A stretch of DNA of 64,000 nucleotides from a beta proteobacterium AAP51 (GTDB taxonomy: Bacteria > Pseudomonadota > Gammaproteobacteria > Burkholderiales > Burkholderiaceae_C): contig LJHT01000133.1 of the NCBI GenBank assembly GCA_001295905.1, positions 40,614 through 104,613 on the forward strand, read 5' to 3'. The position numbers were made by a program, and so were the translations under genes. Positions 8,576 to 16,585 of this stretch are shown here, piece by piece (position 1 is the first letter of the stretch; each line of letters opens with the position of its first letter). Below the pieces are notes generated by a model, which worked only from the letters and a program-made list of their open reading frames with translations, made no database searches and had not been told where the DNA came from.

Positions 8576-9277
8576 TCACGGCCGCGCAGGCGCCGCCGCC
8601 GGCGTGGCGCGCGGCGTCAGCTCGGCGCGCATCGGGCCCATCAGCTCAAGCCGGCGTGCGGCATGGTCGTAGTCCAGACCGGCGGCCTGCAGCTGGTTGC
8701 TGCCCATCTGCACCTGCACGGGCAGGTGGCTGCGCACCTGCTCCGTCACCAGGAAAGCGTGCAGGAACTCGCTGCGCATCACCAGCGGCGCGCCGGTGGC
8801 GTCGGTGCTGGTGACTTCCGCGCCGCCGCGCAGCTGCACCTCGCTGCCATCGCCGTTGCCCAGCGCCAGCCGCGCGCGCGCCAGGGTGACGCGGCCATCC
8901 GGCGCGATGGCGCGGATCTGCGCGTCTTCGATCTCGATGCGGTCGGTGGCCGGAAAGTGCTTCAGCCGCGCGCCTTCGATGCGCAGCTTCAGCCGGCCTT
9001 GGGCATCGAAACGCTCGAGCGCGAACTGCTCCATCGTGTAGTCGGGCTCGTTGCTCACGGCCTTCTCTTCGGCCGGCGCCAGCGGCCGCGGCGAGTTCTT
9101 CACCAGCCACCAGCTGGCCAGCACGAGCAGGCCCATCACCAGCAGCGGCAGGTAGGAGGCGAGGTTCTCGCGCCAGCGCACGTGCCAGGGCAGCCGCTGG
9201 CGCGCGCGGCGCGTGTCGGCAGGGCCCAGAGAGATGGGCACCTCGGGCAGGTCGGGCAGGTGCAGTTCGACGCTCAT
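8576..9277 (-). CDS. lptC: LptC, lipopolysaccharide export periplasmic protein
   Basis: The protein is 233 residues, with one membrane anchor near residues 40-60 (LASYLPLLVMGLLVLASWWLV). A periplasmic beta-jellyroll domain follows, with text such as DYTMEQFALERFDAQGRLKLRIEGARLKHFPATD. LptC links the LptBFG ABC transporter at the inner membrane to LptA for lipopolysaccharide transport. It follows kdsD and kdsC in the order usual for betaproteobacteria. Unusually, the next genes are not lptA and lptB but an SDR, an SbtA transporter and a PII-like gene. Confidence 0.88.
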   Translation of the reverse strand: MSVELHLPDLPEVPISLGPADTRRARQRLPWHVRWRENLASYLPLLVMGLLVLASWWLVKNSPRPLAPAEEKAVSNEPDYTMEQFALERFDAQGRLKLRIEGARLKHFPATDRIEIEDAQIRAIAPDGRVTLARARLALGNGDGSEVQLRGGAEVTSTDATGAPLVMRSEFLHAFLVTEQVRSHLPVQVQMGSNQLQAAGLDYDHAARRLELMGPMRAELTPRATPAAAPARP

Positions 9278-9328
9278 GCGGCGGTTTCAGGCGCTAAAGC
9301 GCGGCATCGGGTGATGGCGAAGGACGCA

Positions 9329-9901
9329 TCACGCGCCATCCAGCGTCTGCAGATGGCCTTGCAGCAGCGCGGCGTAGCGGCCGGCCGCCATCAGGAGCAG
9401 GTCGCAGAACTCGCGCGCCGCACCCTGGCCGCCCACAGCCGCCGTCACGTGGTGGGCCACCGCCTTCACCTCTGCGTGCGCGTTGGCTGGCGCACAGGCG
9501 AAGGCCGCACGGTGCAGCAGCGGCAGGTCGGGCCAGTCGTCGCCCATGGCCGCCACCTGGTGCCAGCCCAGGCCCAGCTGCGCGAGCAGCGGCGCGGCCG
9601 CGGCGGCCTTGTCGTGCACGCCGTAGAGCGCATGCTGCAGGCCCAAATCAGCGATGCGGCGCCGCACGGCCGGTGAATCGCGGCCGGTGATGACCAGCGG
9701 CTCGATGCCGCCCTGCTTCAGCAGCTTCAGGCCGTGGCCGTCCAGCGCATGGAAGGCCTTGAGCGTCTCGCCCTGTTCGCTGATGAACAGCCGGCCGTCG
9801 GTGAGCACACCGTCCACGTCGAAGATGGCGGCCTTCAGGCCCAGGGCGTCGCCCTGCGCACGCAGCAGGGTCTCGGGCGGGAAACGCAGGGCCGGTGTCA
9901 T
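9329..9901 (-). CDS. kdsC: KdsC, KDO-8-phosphate phosphatase
   Basis: This is a 190-residue HAD-superfamily protein of the C0 (cap-less) type. Motif I is IFDVDGVLTDGRL, motif II is the Thr in VITGRDSPAVRRR, motif III is the Lys in VHDKAAA and motif IV is MGDDWPDLPLL. It hydrolyses KDO-8-phosphate to KDO in lipopolysaccharide inner-core synthesis. It lies 4 bases downstream of kdsD, so co-transcription is near certain. Confidence 0.92.
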   Translation of the reverse strand: MTPALRFPPETLLRAQGDALGLKAAIFDVDGVLTDGRLFISEQGETLKAFHALDGHGLKLLKQGGIEPLVITGRDSPAVRRRIADLGLQHALYGVHDKAAAAAPLLAQLGLGWHQVAAMGDDWPDLPLLHRAAFACAPANAHAEVKAVAHHVTAAVGGQGAAREFCDLLLMAAGRYAALLQGHLQTLDGA

Positions 9902-9905
9902 GGCC

Positions 9906-10883
9906 TCAGATGACCTTGGCGCGCATCAGGTCGTTGCTGTTCAGCGCGCCCACCAGCACGCCTTGTTCGTTCACCACCAGCACGCTGGTGATGCGGTGTT
10001 GCTCCATCACGCCGGCGGCGTCCACCGCCAGCGCGTCGCTGCGCACCAGGCGCGGGCTGCGGTGCATCACGGCTTCGGCGGTGAGGCTGCGCAGGTCGGC
10101 GCCGCGTTCGATGAGGCGGCGCAGGTCGCCGTCGGTGAAGATGCCCAGCGGCCGGTCGTCGGCCGCGGCCACGGCGGTGAAGCCCAGGCCCTTGCCCGTC
10201 ATCTCGCGCAGCAACTCGCTGAACGCCGCTGCGGGCGGCACGCAAGGCACGGCCTCGCGCGGGCGCATGAGGTCATGCACGTGCATCAGCAGCTTGCGGC
10301 CCAAGGCGCCGCCAGGGTGGGAGCGCGCGAAGTCTTCCTCGCGGAAGCCGCGCGCGTCCAGCAGGGCCACGGCCAGGGCGTCGCCCATCGCCATCTGCGC
10401 CGCCGTGCTGGCGGTGGGCGCCAGGTTCAGCGGGCAGGCCTCTTCGTCGACCGCGCTGTTCAGCACGATGTCGGCATGGCGGCCCAGCGTGGAGGCCGGG
10501 CGCCCCGTCATCGCGATGAAGCACACGCCCAGGCGCCGCATGGCCGGCAGGATGGCCGCCAGCTCGTCGCTTTCGCCGCTGTTGCTGATGGCCAGCACCA
10601 CATCGCCCGGCACCACCATGCCCAGGTCGCCATGGCTGGCTTCGGCCGGGTGCACGAACATCGCCGGCGTGCCGGTGGAAGCCAGCGTGGCGGCCACCTT
10701 GCGGCCCACGTGGCCGCTCTTGCCCATGCCCATCACCACCACGCGGCCGCGGCAGGCCAGCACCGCCTGCACGGCGCGCGTGAAGCCTTCATCCAGCCGC
10801 GCGGCCAGTGCGGTGAGCGCGCGCGCCTCGATCTCGAAGGTGCGCGCGGCCATCTGCAGGGCGCGGGGGGCGTCGAATAGCAT
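9906..10883 (-). CDS. kdsD: KdsD, arabinose-5-phosphate isomerase
   Basis: The product is 325 residues, the usual length. It has an N-terminal SIS sugar-isomerase domain (GMGKSGHVGRKVAATLASTGTPA, then HGDLGMV and SNSGESDE), followed by two CBS domains. The first CBS domain begins around VHDLMRPREAVP and the second around AEAVMHRSPRLV. The enzyme converts ribulose-5-phosphate to arabinose-5-phosphate, the first step to KDO. It is the first gene of the kdsD-kdsC-lptC block and is divergent from the Kef antiporter, with only 28 bases between the two starts. Confidence 0.92.
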   Translation of the reverse strand: MLFDAPRALQMAARTFEIEARALTALAARLDEGFTRAVQAVLACRGRVVVMGMGKSGHVGRKVAATLASTGTPAMFVHPAEASHGDLGMVVPGDVVLAISNSGESDELAAILPAMRRLGVCFIAMTGRPASTLGRHADIVLNSAVDEEACPLNLAPTASTAAQMAMGDALAVALLDARGFREEDFARSHPGGALGRKLLMHVHDLMRPREAVPCVPPAAAFSELLREMTGKGLGFTAVAAADDRPLGIFTDGDLRRLIERGADLRSLTAEAVMHRSPRLVRSDALAVDAAGVMEQHRITSVLVVNEQGVLVGALNSNDLMRAKVI

Positions 10884-10911
10884 CGAAGCATTCTAGGCAA
10901 GCCCCTTCGCA

Positions 10912-12912
10912 TTGGCGTCCACCCTCGACCTGGTTCTGCTCTACCTCGTGGCCGCCGTGCTGGGGGTGGTGGTGTGCCGCTCGCTGAAACTGCCGCCCAT
11001 GCTGGGCTACCTGGTGGTGGGCGTGCTGATCGGCCCGCACGCGCTGGCCTTCGCGCAAGACAGCGCCAGCGTGAAGTACCTCGCCGAGTTCGGCGTCGTC
11101 TTCCTGATGTTCGTCATCGGCCTGGAGTTCAACCTGCCCAAGCTGCGCAGCATGCGCACGCTGGTGTTCGGGCTGGGGCTGAGCCAGGTGATGCTCACCA
11201 TGGCCGGCACGCTGCTGGGCCACGCGCTGCTGGTGGCCGCTTACGCCACGGTGGTGGGCAGCGCGTGGCAGATGAGCTGGCAGGGCGCCGTGGTGCTGGG
11301 CGGCGCCATGGCCATGAGCAGCACCGCCATCGTCGTGAAGCTGATGGCCGAGCGGCTGGAGCTCGACAGCGAACACGGCAAGCGCGTGATGGGCGTGCTG
11401 CTGTTCCAGGACCTGGCCGTGGTGCCGCTGCTGGTGCTGATACCGGCGCTGGGCAGTTCGGGCGAAGACCTGCTGCTGGCCATGGGCCTGGCCGCCGTGA
11501 AGGCCACCGCGCTGCTGGCGCTACTGCTGGTGGGCGGGCAGCGCGTGATGCGCTGGTGGCTCACGCTGGTGGCGCGGCGCAAGAGCGAAGAACTCTTCAT
11601 GCTCAATCTGCTGCTCGTCACGCTGGGCCTGGCCTGGCTGACCGAGCACGCCGGCCTCAGCCTGGCCCTGGGCGCCTTCGTCGCCGGCATGCTGGTGGCC
11701 GAGACGGAATACAAGCACCAGGTGGAAACCGACATCCGGCCCTTCCACGACGTGCTGCTGGGGCTGTTCTTCATCACCATCGGCATGAAGCTCGACTGGC
11801 GCCCCGTCATCGACCAATGGCTGCTGGTGCTGATGCTGACCTCGCTGCCGCTGCTGGCCAAGTTCGTGCTGGTGGCGGCATTGGCGCGGCTGTTCGGTGC
11901 GCCACCCGGCGTGGCGCTGCGCACGGGCCTGTATCTCGCGCAGGCCGGTGAATTCGGCTTCGTGCTGCTGACGCTGGGCGCCGAAAACGGCCTCGTGGCG
12001 CCCGAGTGGATGAGCCCCGTGCTCGCCAGCATGGTGCTGAGCATGCTGGCCACGCCCTTCCTCATCCTCTACAGCAACCGCATCGTGAATCGGCTCAGTG
12101 CAAGTGACTGGCTGATGCAGAGCGTGGCCCTCACCACCATCGCCAAGAAGGCCATCGCCACCGAGAAGCACGTGATCATCTGCGGCTACGGCCGCAGCGG
12201 CCAGAACCTGGCGCGGCTGCTGCAGCCCGAAGGCATCCCGTACATGGCGCTGGACCTCGACCCCGACCGCGTGCGCCAGGCCGCCGCCGCCGGCCAGAGC
12301 GTGGTCTTCGGCGATGCCGCGCGCCTGCCCAGCCTGATGGCCGCCGGCCTGGCCCGCGCCGCCGCGGTGGTGGTGAGCTACCACGACACGCCCAGTGCGC
12401 TGAAGATCCTGGGCCTGGTGCAGGCCCACGCGCCCAAGGTGCCGGTGATCGTGCGCACCATCGACGACGCCGACATCGAGAAGCTGCGCGCCGCCGGCGC
12501 CACCGAGGTGGTGCCCGAGGCCATCGAAGGCAGCCTGATGCTAGCGGGCCATGCGCTGGCGCTGGTGGGCGTGCCGATGAAACGCGTCATCCGCATCACG
12601 CGCGATGCGCGCGACGCGCGCTACAGCCTGCTGCGCGGCTACTTCCACGGTGCCGATGACGACACCGCCGGTGAACTCGACCAGGCCCGCCTGCAGAGCG
12701 TGACGCTGCCCGAGGCCGCGCGCTGCCTGGGGCAGACGCTGGAAGCCCAGGCCCTGCACGCGGTGGGCGTGAGCGTGGTCTCGGTGCGCCGCGCCCACGG
12801 CGGCGGCGTGCCACCCGAACCCGCCCACGTGCTGCAGGCCGGCGACACGCTGGTGCTCTCCGGCCGCCCCGAACCCCTGGCACTGGCCGAGGAAAAGCTC
12901 TTGCGGGGATGA
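10912..12912 (+). CDS. Kef-type monovalent cation:proton antiporter with RCK domains
   Basis: This is a 666-residue CPA2-family protein. About twelve membrane helices occupy residues 1-385, including LGYLVVGVLIGPHAL and AMAMSSTAIVVKLM. A cytoplasmic TrkA-N/RCK domain follows with the Rossmann motif HVIICGYGRSGQNLARLL, and then a TrkA-C domain near the end. It exchanges potassium or sodium for protons and is probably nucleotide-gated. The start is TTG at 10912, supported by MASTLDLVLLYL leading straight into helix 1. It resembles YbaL/KefB. No KefG-type ancillary gene is adjacent. Its stop overlaps the next start. Confidence 0.88.
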   Translation: MASTLDLVLLYLVAAVLGVVVCRSLKLPPMLGYLVVGVLIGPHALAFAQDSASVKYLAEFGVVFLMFVIGLEFNLPKLRSMRTLVFGLGLSQVMLTMAGTLLGHALLVAAYATVVGSAWQMSWQGAVVLGGAMAMSSTAIVVKLMAERLELDSEHGKRVMGVLLFQDLAVVPLLVLIPALGSSGEDLLLAMGLAAVKATALLALLLVGGQRVMRWWLTLVARRKSEELFMLNLLLVTLGLAWLTEHAGLSLALGAFVAGMLVAETEYKHQVETDIRPFHDVLLGLFFITIGMKLDWRPVIDQWLLVLMLTSLPLLAKFVLVAALARLFGAPPGVALRTGLYLAQAGEFGFVLLTLGAENGLVAPEWMSPVLASMVLSMLATPFLILYSNRIVNRLSASDWLMQSVALTTIAKKAIATEKHVIICGYGRSGQNLARLLQPEGIPYMALDLDPDRVRQAAAAGQSVVFGDAARLPSLMAAGLARAAAVVVSYHDTPSALKILGLVQAHAPKVPVIVRTIDDADIEKLRAAGATEVVPEAIEGSLMLAGHALALVGVPMKRVIRITRDARDARYSLLRGYFHGADDDTAGELDQARLQSVTLPEAARCLGQTLEAQALHAVGVSVVSVRRAHGGGVPPEPAHVLQAGDTLVLSGRPEPLALAEEKLLRG

Positions 12913-13523
12913 TGCAGCGCATGCCTGCCTTCAACCGCCGTCAGCTCCTGCACAGCAGCCTGGCCCTGCCCTTGTGGACCCTGGGCACCGCCGAAGCCAG
13001 CGACACCGCCCAGGCCCTGGCCGCCCTGCGAGATGGGGGCGTGGTCCTGGCCTTGCGACACGCGCAGGCCCCCGGCACCTTCGACCCGCCCGAGTTCAAG
13101 CTGGGCAACTGCAGCACGCAGCGCAACCTGAACGACGAAGGCCGCGCGCAGGCGCAGCGCATCGGGCGCTGGTTCCAGCAGCAGGGGCTGAAGCCGGCCC
13201 AGGTGCGCAGCAGCCCGTGGTGCCGGTGCATGGACACCGCCACCGGTGCCTTCGGCGCCTCGCAAACCCAGGCCTGGGCGGCGCTGGGCTCACCCTACGG
13301 CCGCAGCGAACAAAGCAACGAAGAAAGCCAGGCCCAGCTGCGCGCCGCCATGGCCGCGGTGCTGCCCGGCCGTTTCGAGGTGTGGGTCACGCACGCCTTC
13401 GTGCAGCAGGCCCTTGCGGGCCAGAGCACGGGTTCGGGTGAAGGGCTGGTGCTGCGCACCACGAGGGCGGGGCCCGGCCCGGGCGCGGGGGTGCAGGTGC
13501 TGGCGCGCTGGGCACTCGCCTGA
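12909..13523 (+). CDS. Exported histidine phosphatase family protein
   Basis: The protein is 204 residues. An N-terminal signal-like segment (RRQLLHSSLALPLWTLGTAEA) is followed by a phosphoglycerate-mutase fold with the catalytic RH in VLALRHAQAPG, then LNDEGRAQAQRIG and SSPWCRCMDTA. The second catalytic His is in VWVTHAFVQQAL. It is predicted to act in the periplasm as a phosphatase on an unknown substrate. The ATG overlaps the antiporter stop by 4 bases. The start region has 16 bases identical to the start region of the next gene, apt. Confidence 0.82.
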   Translation: MMQRMPAFNRRQLLHSSLALPLWTLGTAEASDTAQALAALRDGGVVLALRHAQAPGTFDPPEFKLGNCSTQRNLNDEGRAQAQRIGRWFQQQGLKPAQVRSSPWCRCMDTATGAFGASQTQAWAALGSPYGRSEQSNEESQAQLRAAMAAVLPGRFEVWVTHAFVQQALAGQSTGSGEGLVLRTTRAGPGPGAGVQVLARWALA

Positions 13524-13524
13524 G

Positions 13525-14133
13525 ATGATGCAGCGCATGAGCGCCGACCCCACCTCAAAACCTCACGCCCCCCGCCCCGTCGACATCGCCACCACGGCGC
13601 CGGCCGACTACATCCGCAGCCACATCCGCACCGTGCCGCACTGGCCGGTGCCGGGCGTGATGTTCCGCGACATCACGCCGCTGCTGGCCAACCCGCGGGT
13701 GTTCCGCGTGCTCATCGACCAGTTCGTGCACCGCTACTTCGACGTGCAGCCCGCGGCCATTGCCGGGCTGGACGCGCGCGGCTTCATCATCGGCAGCGTG
13801 GTGGCCTACGAGCTCAACGTCGGCTTCGTGCCCATCCGCAAGAAAGGCAAGCTGCCCTTCACCACGGTGGAAGAAACCTACGAGCTGGAGTACGGCAGTG
13901 CCACGGTGGAGATGCACACCGACGCCGTGAAGCCCGGCGACCGCGTCGTGCTCATCGACGACCTGATCGCCACCGGCGGCACCATGATGGCCGGCAAGAA
14001 GCTGCTGGAGCGCCTGGGCGCCCAGGTGCTGGAAGGCGCGGCCATCGTCGACCTGCCCGAGTTGGGCGGCTCCAGCAAGCTGCGCGAAGCGGGGCTGCCG
14101 CTCTTCACGTTGGTGGATTTCGCAGGGCACTGA
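13525..14133 (+). CDS. apt: Adenine phosphoribosyltransferase
   Basis: The product is 202 residues from the first ATG at 13525; ATGs at 13528 and 13537 are equally possible. The PRPP-binding motif is VVLIDDLIATGGT, the substrate loop is GLDARGFIIGS and the flexible loop is KKGKLPFTT. Apt salvages adenine to AMP using PRPP in the cytoplasm. About 25 residues precede the usual family start (DYIRSHIRTVPHWPVPGV), typical for betaproteobacteria. It is 1 base from the upstream stop, so antiporter, phosphatase and apt are probably one transcript. Confidence 0.93.
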   Translation: MMQRMSADPTSKPHAPRPVDIATTAPADYIRSHIRTVPHWPVPGVMFRDITPLLANPRVFRVLIDQFVHRYFDVQPAAIAGLDARGFIIGSVVAYELNVGFVPIRKKGKLPFTTVEETYELEYGSATVEMHTDAVKPGDRVVLIDDLIATGGTMMAGKKLLERLGAQVLEGAAIVDLPELGGSSKLREAGLPLFTLVDFAGH

Positions 14134-14175
14134 AGCCCGGCGCAGCGCCGCCCGCGCCATCGGAAAGAGAAAGAG

Positions 14176-14211
14176 AAAGCGCCCCGAACGCAGCTGCGTC
14201 CGGGGCGCTTT
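14176..14211. terminator. Bidirectional rho-independent terminator
   Basis: AAAGCGCCCCG at 14176-14186 pairs perfectly with CGGGGCGCTTT at 14201-14211. The sequence between them is itself self-complementary (ACGCAGCTGCGT), so a long perfect stem can form. It lies between convergent apt and the PEP-CTERM gene. Confidence 0.85.
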
Positions 14212-14235
14212 GCTTGAACCTCGACGGCCGGCGTT

Positions 14236-14973
14236 TCAGCGGCGACGGCGGCTGGCGACGCCCACACCCAGCAGCGCCAGGCCGGCCAGGGCCAGGCTGC
14301 TGGGTTCAGGCACGGTGTTGCGCAACCAGATCAGCTGGTCTTGGAACCCCGGCGTGCCGGTGGACTGCAGCACGTACAGCGAATAGCCGCTGGCAGTACC
14401 CGCGTTGGCCAGCAAGGTGTTGGCGCCGAGGAAGTTGCTGCCGCTGTTGTTGCGGAAACCGGTGGCACTTTCCTGGAAGGAACCGGCGCTCAGCGAAAGA
14501 TCGCCGGCCGTGGTGTCGTACACGGTGTTCCAGATGGCCAATTGCAGGGCCGTCGACTGCTCGTCCTTGAAGCCAGCCCCCGCATTCGCAAACACGTTGT
14601 TGTTGTTCACCGAGCTGATCAGCGCGGTCAGCGTGGCCAGCTTGGCAGGCGTGAAGTAGCTGGCCGCAGTGACGAGCTTGTAGCCGCTGAACGTGCCGGG
14701 CATCGTGATGTATTCGGTCAACTCGACGCAGTAAGCCTCGAAGGCTTGGCCGTTGAGGGCGGCGCCCAGCACGCTGTCCGTGGCCGAAAAACCGCTCAGC
14801 GTCACGTTGAAGGCCCCGGCCTGGAAGTTCGTGCGGCCGCCTACCGCAGGGGTGACGTTGACGTTGTGCAAGCTGCCGTGAAACCCGGTGCTTGCGAAAG
14901 TGACCGTGCCGGCTTGCGCGGCAAAGGCGGCTGACAGCAGAACAGCGGCCCCAACGGCTTGGATGGTTTTCAT
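14236..14973 (-). CDS. PEP-CTERM sorting domain protein
   Basis: The protein is 245 residues. It has a signal peptide (MKTIQAVGAAVLLSAAFAAQA) and a beta-rich low-charge body. The C-terminal PEP-CTERM signal is the VPEP motif, then a hydrophobic helix LALAGLALLGVGVA and an RRRR tail. Such proteins are recognised by an exosortase and processed for surface display or matrix assembly. No exosortase is in this window. The ATG at 14973 starts exactly at the signal peptide. The ligand or role of the body is unknown. Confidence 0.85.
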   Translation of the reverse strand: MKTIQAVGAAVLLSAAFAAQAGTVTFASTGFHGSLHNVNVTPAVGGRTNFQAGAFNVTLSGFSATDSVLGAALNGQAFEAYCVELTEYITMPGTFSGYKLVTAASYFTPAKLATLTALISSVNNNNVFANAGAGFKDEQSTALQLAIWNTVYDTTAGDLSLSAGSFQESATGFRNNSGSNFLGANTLLANAGTASGYSLYVLQSTGTPGFQDQLIWLRNTVPEPSSLALAGLALLGVGVASRRRR

Positions 14974-15160
14974 GTGCACTTCACTCGGTTGACAGACCCC
15001 GGCGTCAACGCAGAGAACATGCCAACGCCGCCAAGCCCCTGATTCACAAGGCATGTTTGCGCCAAGGCCCCTGCGGGCCCAGGCGAACGTAAGAGTTTTC
15101 GACAGTGGCAATCCCTAAGTCGCAGTGGCCAGCCGGCTGGCGCGGCCTGGCCGCAAGGGG

Positions 15161-16585
15161 CTACTTGCCGATGCAGAAGCTGCTGAAGATGACGCCCAGC
15201 AGGTCTTCGGTGCTGAACTGCCCCGTGATCTCGCCCAGCGCCCGGTGCGCCAGGCGCAGCTCTTCGGCCAGCAGGTCCAGCGCGGCATCGCGCAGCGCGG
15301 CCTGGGCCTGGGCTTGCAGCAGGTGTTCACGCGCGCGCTGCAGGGCCTGCACATGGCGCGTGCGGGCGATGAACAGGCCCTCGGGCGCAGCCTGCCAGCC
15401 GGCCTGGGCCAGCAAGGCCTGGCGCAGGGTGTCCAGCCCTTCACCGGTGCGCGCCGACAGCATCAGCGCCCCGGCGGGCAGCTCGGCGCCTCGGGCGCCC
15501 GCGACATCGGCCTTGTTGTAGACCTGCAGCCGTGGCACGCCCTCGGGCAGCTGCGCGCGAATCAGGGCGTCGGCCGCTTCGTATTCGGCATCGCCCACAC
15601 GGGCCAGGTCGTGCAGGAAGATCACCACATCGGCACCGGCGATGGCCTGCCAGCTGCGTGTGATGCCGATGCGTTCCACCTCGTCGGCGGCCTCGGCATC
15701 GCTGCGCAGGCCGGCGGTGTCGGTGATGTGCAGCGGCACGCCTTCGATCTGCAGCGTCTCGCTGACGCGGTCGCGCGTGGTGCCGGGGATGGGCGTCACG
15801 ATGGCCAACTCAGCCCCGGCCAGCGCGTTCAGCAGGCTGCTCTTGCCCACGTTGGGCTGGCCGGCCAGCACCACGCGCAGGCCTTCGCGCAGCAGCGCGC
15901 CCTGGCGCGTGCGGGCCAGGGCTTCATCCACCGTCGCCAGCAGGCCGCTGAGCTGCGCACGCGCGCCGGCTTTCTCGAGAAAGTCGATTTCTTCTTCGGG
16001 GAAGTCCAGCGTGGCTTCCACCAGCATGCGCAGGCGCACCGTGCGCTCGGCCAGTTGTGTGATCTGTTCGCTGAAGGCCCCGCTCAGCGACAGCGCGGCC
16101 GAACGTGCAGCAGCCTCGGTGCTGGCGTCGATGAGGTCGGCCACGGCCTCGGCCTGCGCCAGGTCGAGCTTGTCGTTGAGGAAGGCGCGTTCGGTGAATT
16201 CACCTGGCTCGGCCAGGCGCAGGCCGGGCTGCGCCTGCAGGCAGCGCGCCAGCAGCAGCTGCAGCAGCACGGGGCCGCCGTGGGCCTGCAACTCCAGCAC
16301 GTCTTCGCCGGTGTAGGAATGCGGCGCCGGGAAGTGCAGCGCCAGGCCGCGGTCCAGCGGCCGGCCTTCGGCGCCCATGAAGGGCAGCAGCGTGGCCTGC
16401 CGCGGCTGCAGCGCACGGCCGCACACGGCCTGGATCAGCGCCGAGAGGTCTCGCCCGGAGGCGCGCACGATGCCCACCGCCCCGCGGCCCGGCGCCGAGG
16501 CGATGGCGACGATGGCGTCGTGGTGACGCCCCAGCCCGCCCGTGCCTACTTGCCCAGCACGCCCAGCTTCTTGTTGATGTACCAC
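15161..16585 (-). CDS. mnmE: MnmE (TrmE), tRNA uridine-34 modification GTPase
   Basis: The core protein starts at about DAIVAIASAPGRGAVGIVR and ends with the family-typical CIGK, whose Cys is catalytic. The N-terminal domain binds formyl-tetrahydrofolate. The G domain shows GQPNVGKSSLLN, the G2/G3 region with TPIPGTTRD and DTAGLR, and NKAD. With MnmG it installs the cmnm5U34 modification of tRNA. The start is uncertain: no ATG or GTG lies near the expected N-terminus. The nearest candidate I found is the GTG at 16585, inside the yidC 3' end; a CTG nearer the expected N-terminus is possible. The given start yields 474 residues. Confidence 0.85.
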   Translation of the reverse strand: MVHQQEAGRAGQVGTGGLGRHHDAIVAIASAPGRGAVGIVRASGRDLSALIQAVCGRALQPRQATLLPFMGAEGRPLDRGLALHFPAPHSYTGEDVLELQAHGGPVLLQLLLARCLQAQPGLRLAEPGEFTERAFLNDKLDLAQAEAVADLIDASTEAAARSAALSLSGAFSEQITQLAERTVRLRMLVEATLDFPEEEIDFLEKAGARAQLSGLLATVDEALARTRQGALLREGLRVVLAGQPNVGKSSLLNALAGAELAIVTPIPGTTRDRVSETLQIEGVPLHITDTAGLRSDAEAADEVERIGITRSWQAIAGADVVIFLHDLARVGDAEYEAADALIRAQLPEGVPRLQVYNKADVAGARGAELPAGALMLSARTGEGLDTLRQALLAQAGWQAAPEGLFIARTRHVQALQRAREHLLQAQAQAALRDAALDLLAEELRLAHRALGEITGQFSTEDLLGVIFSSFCIGK

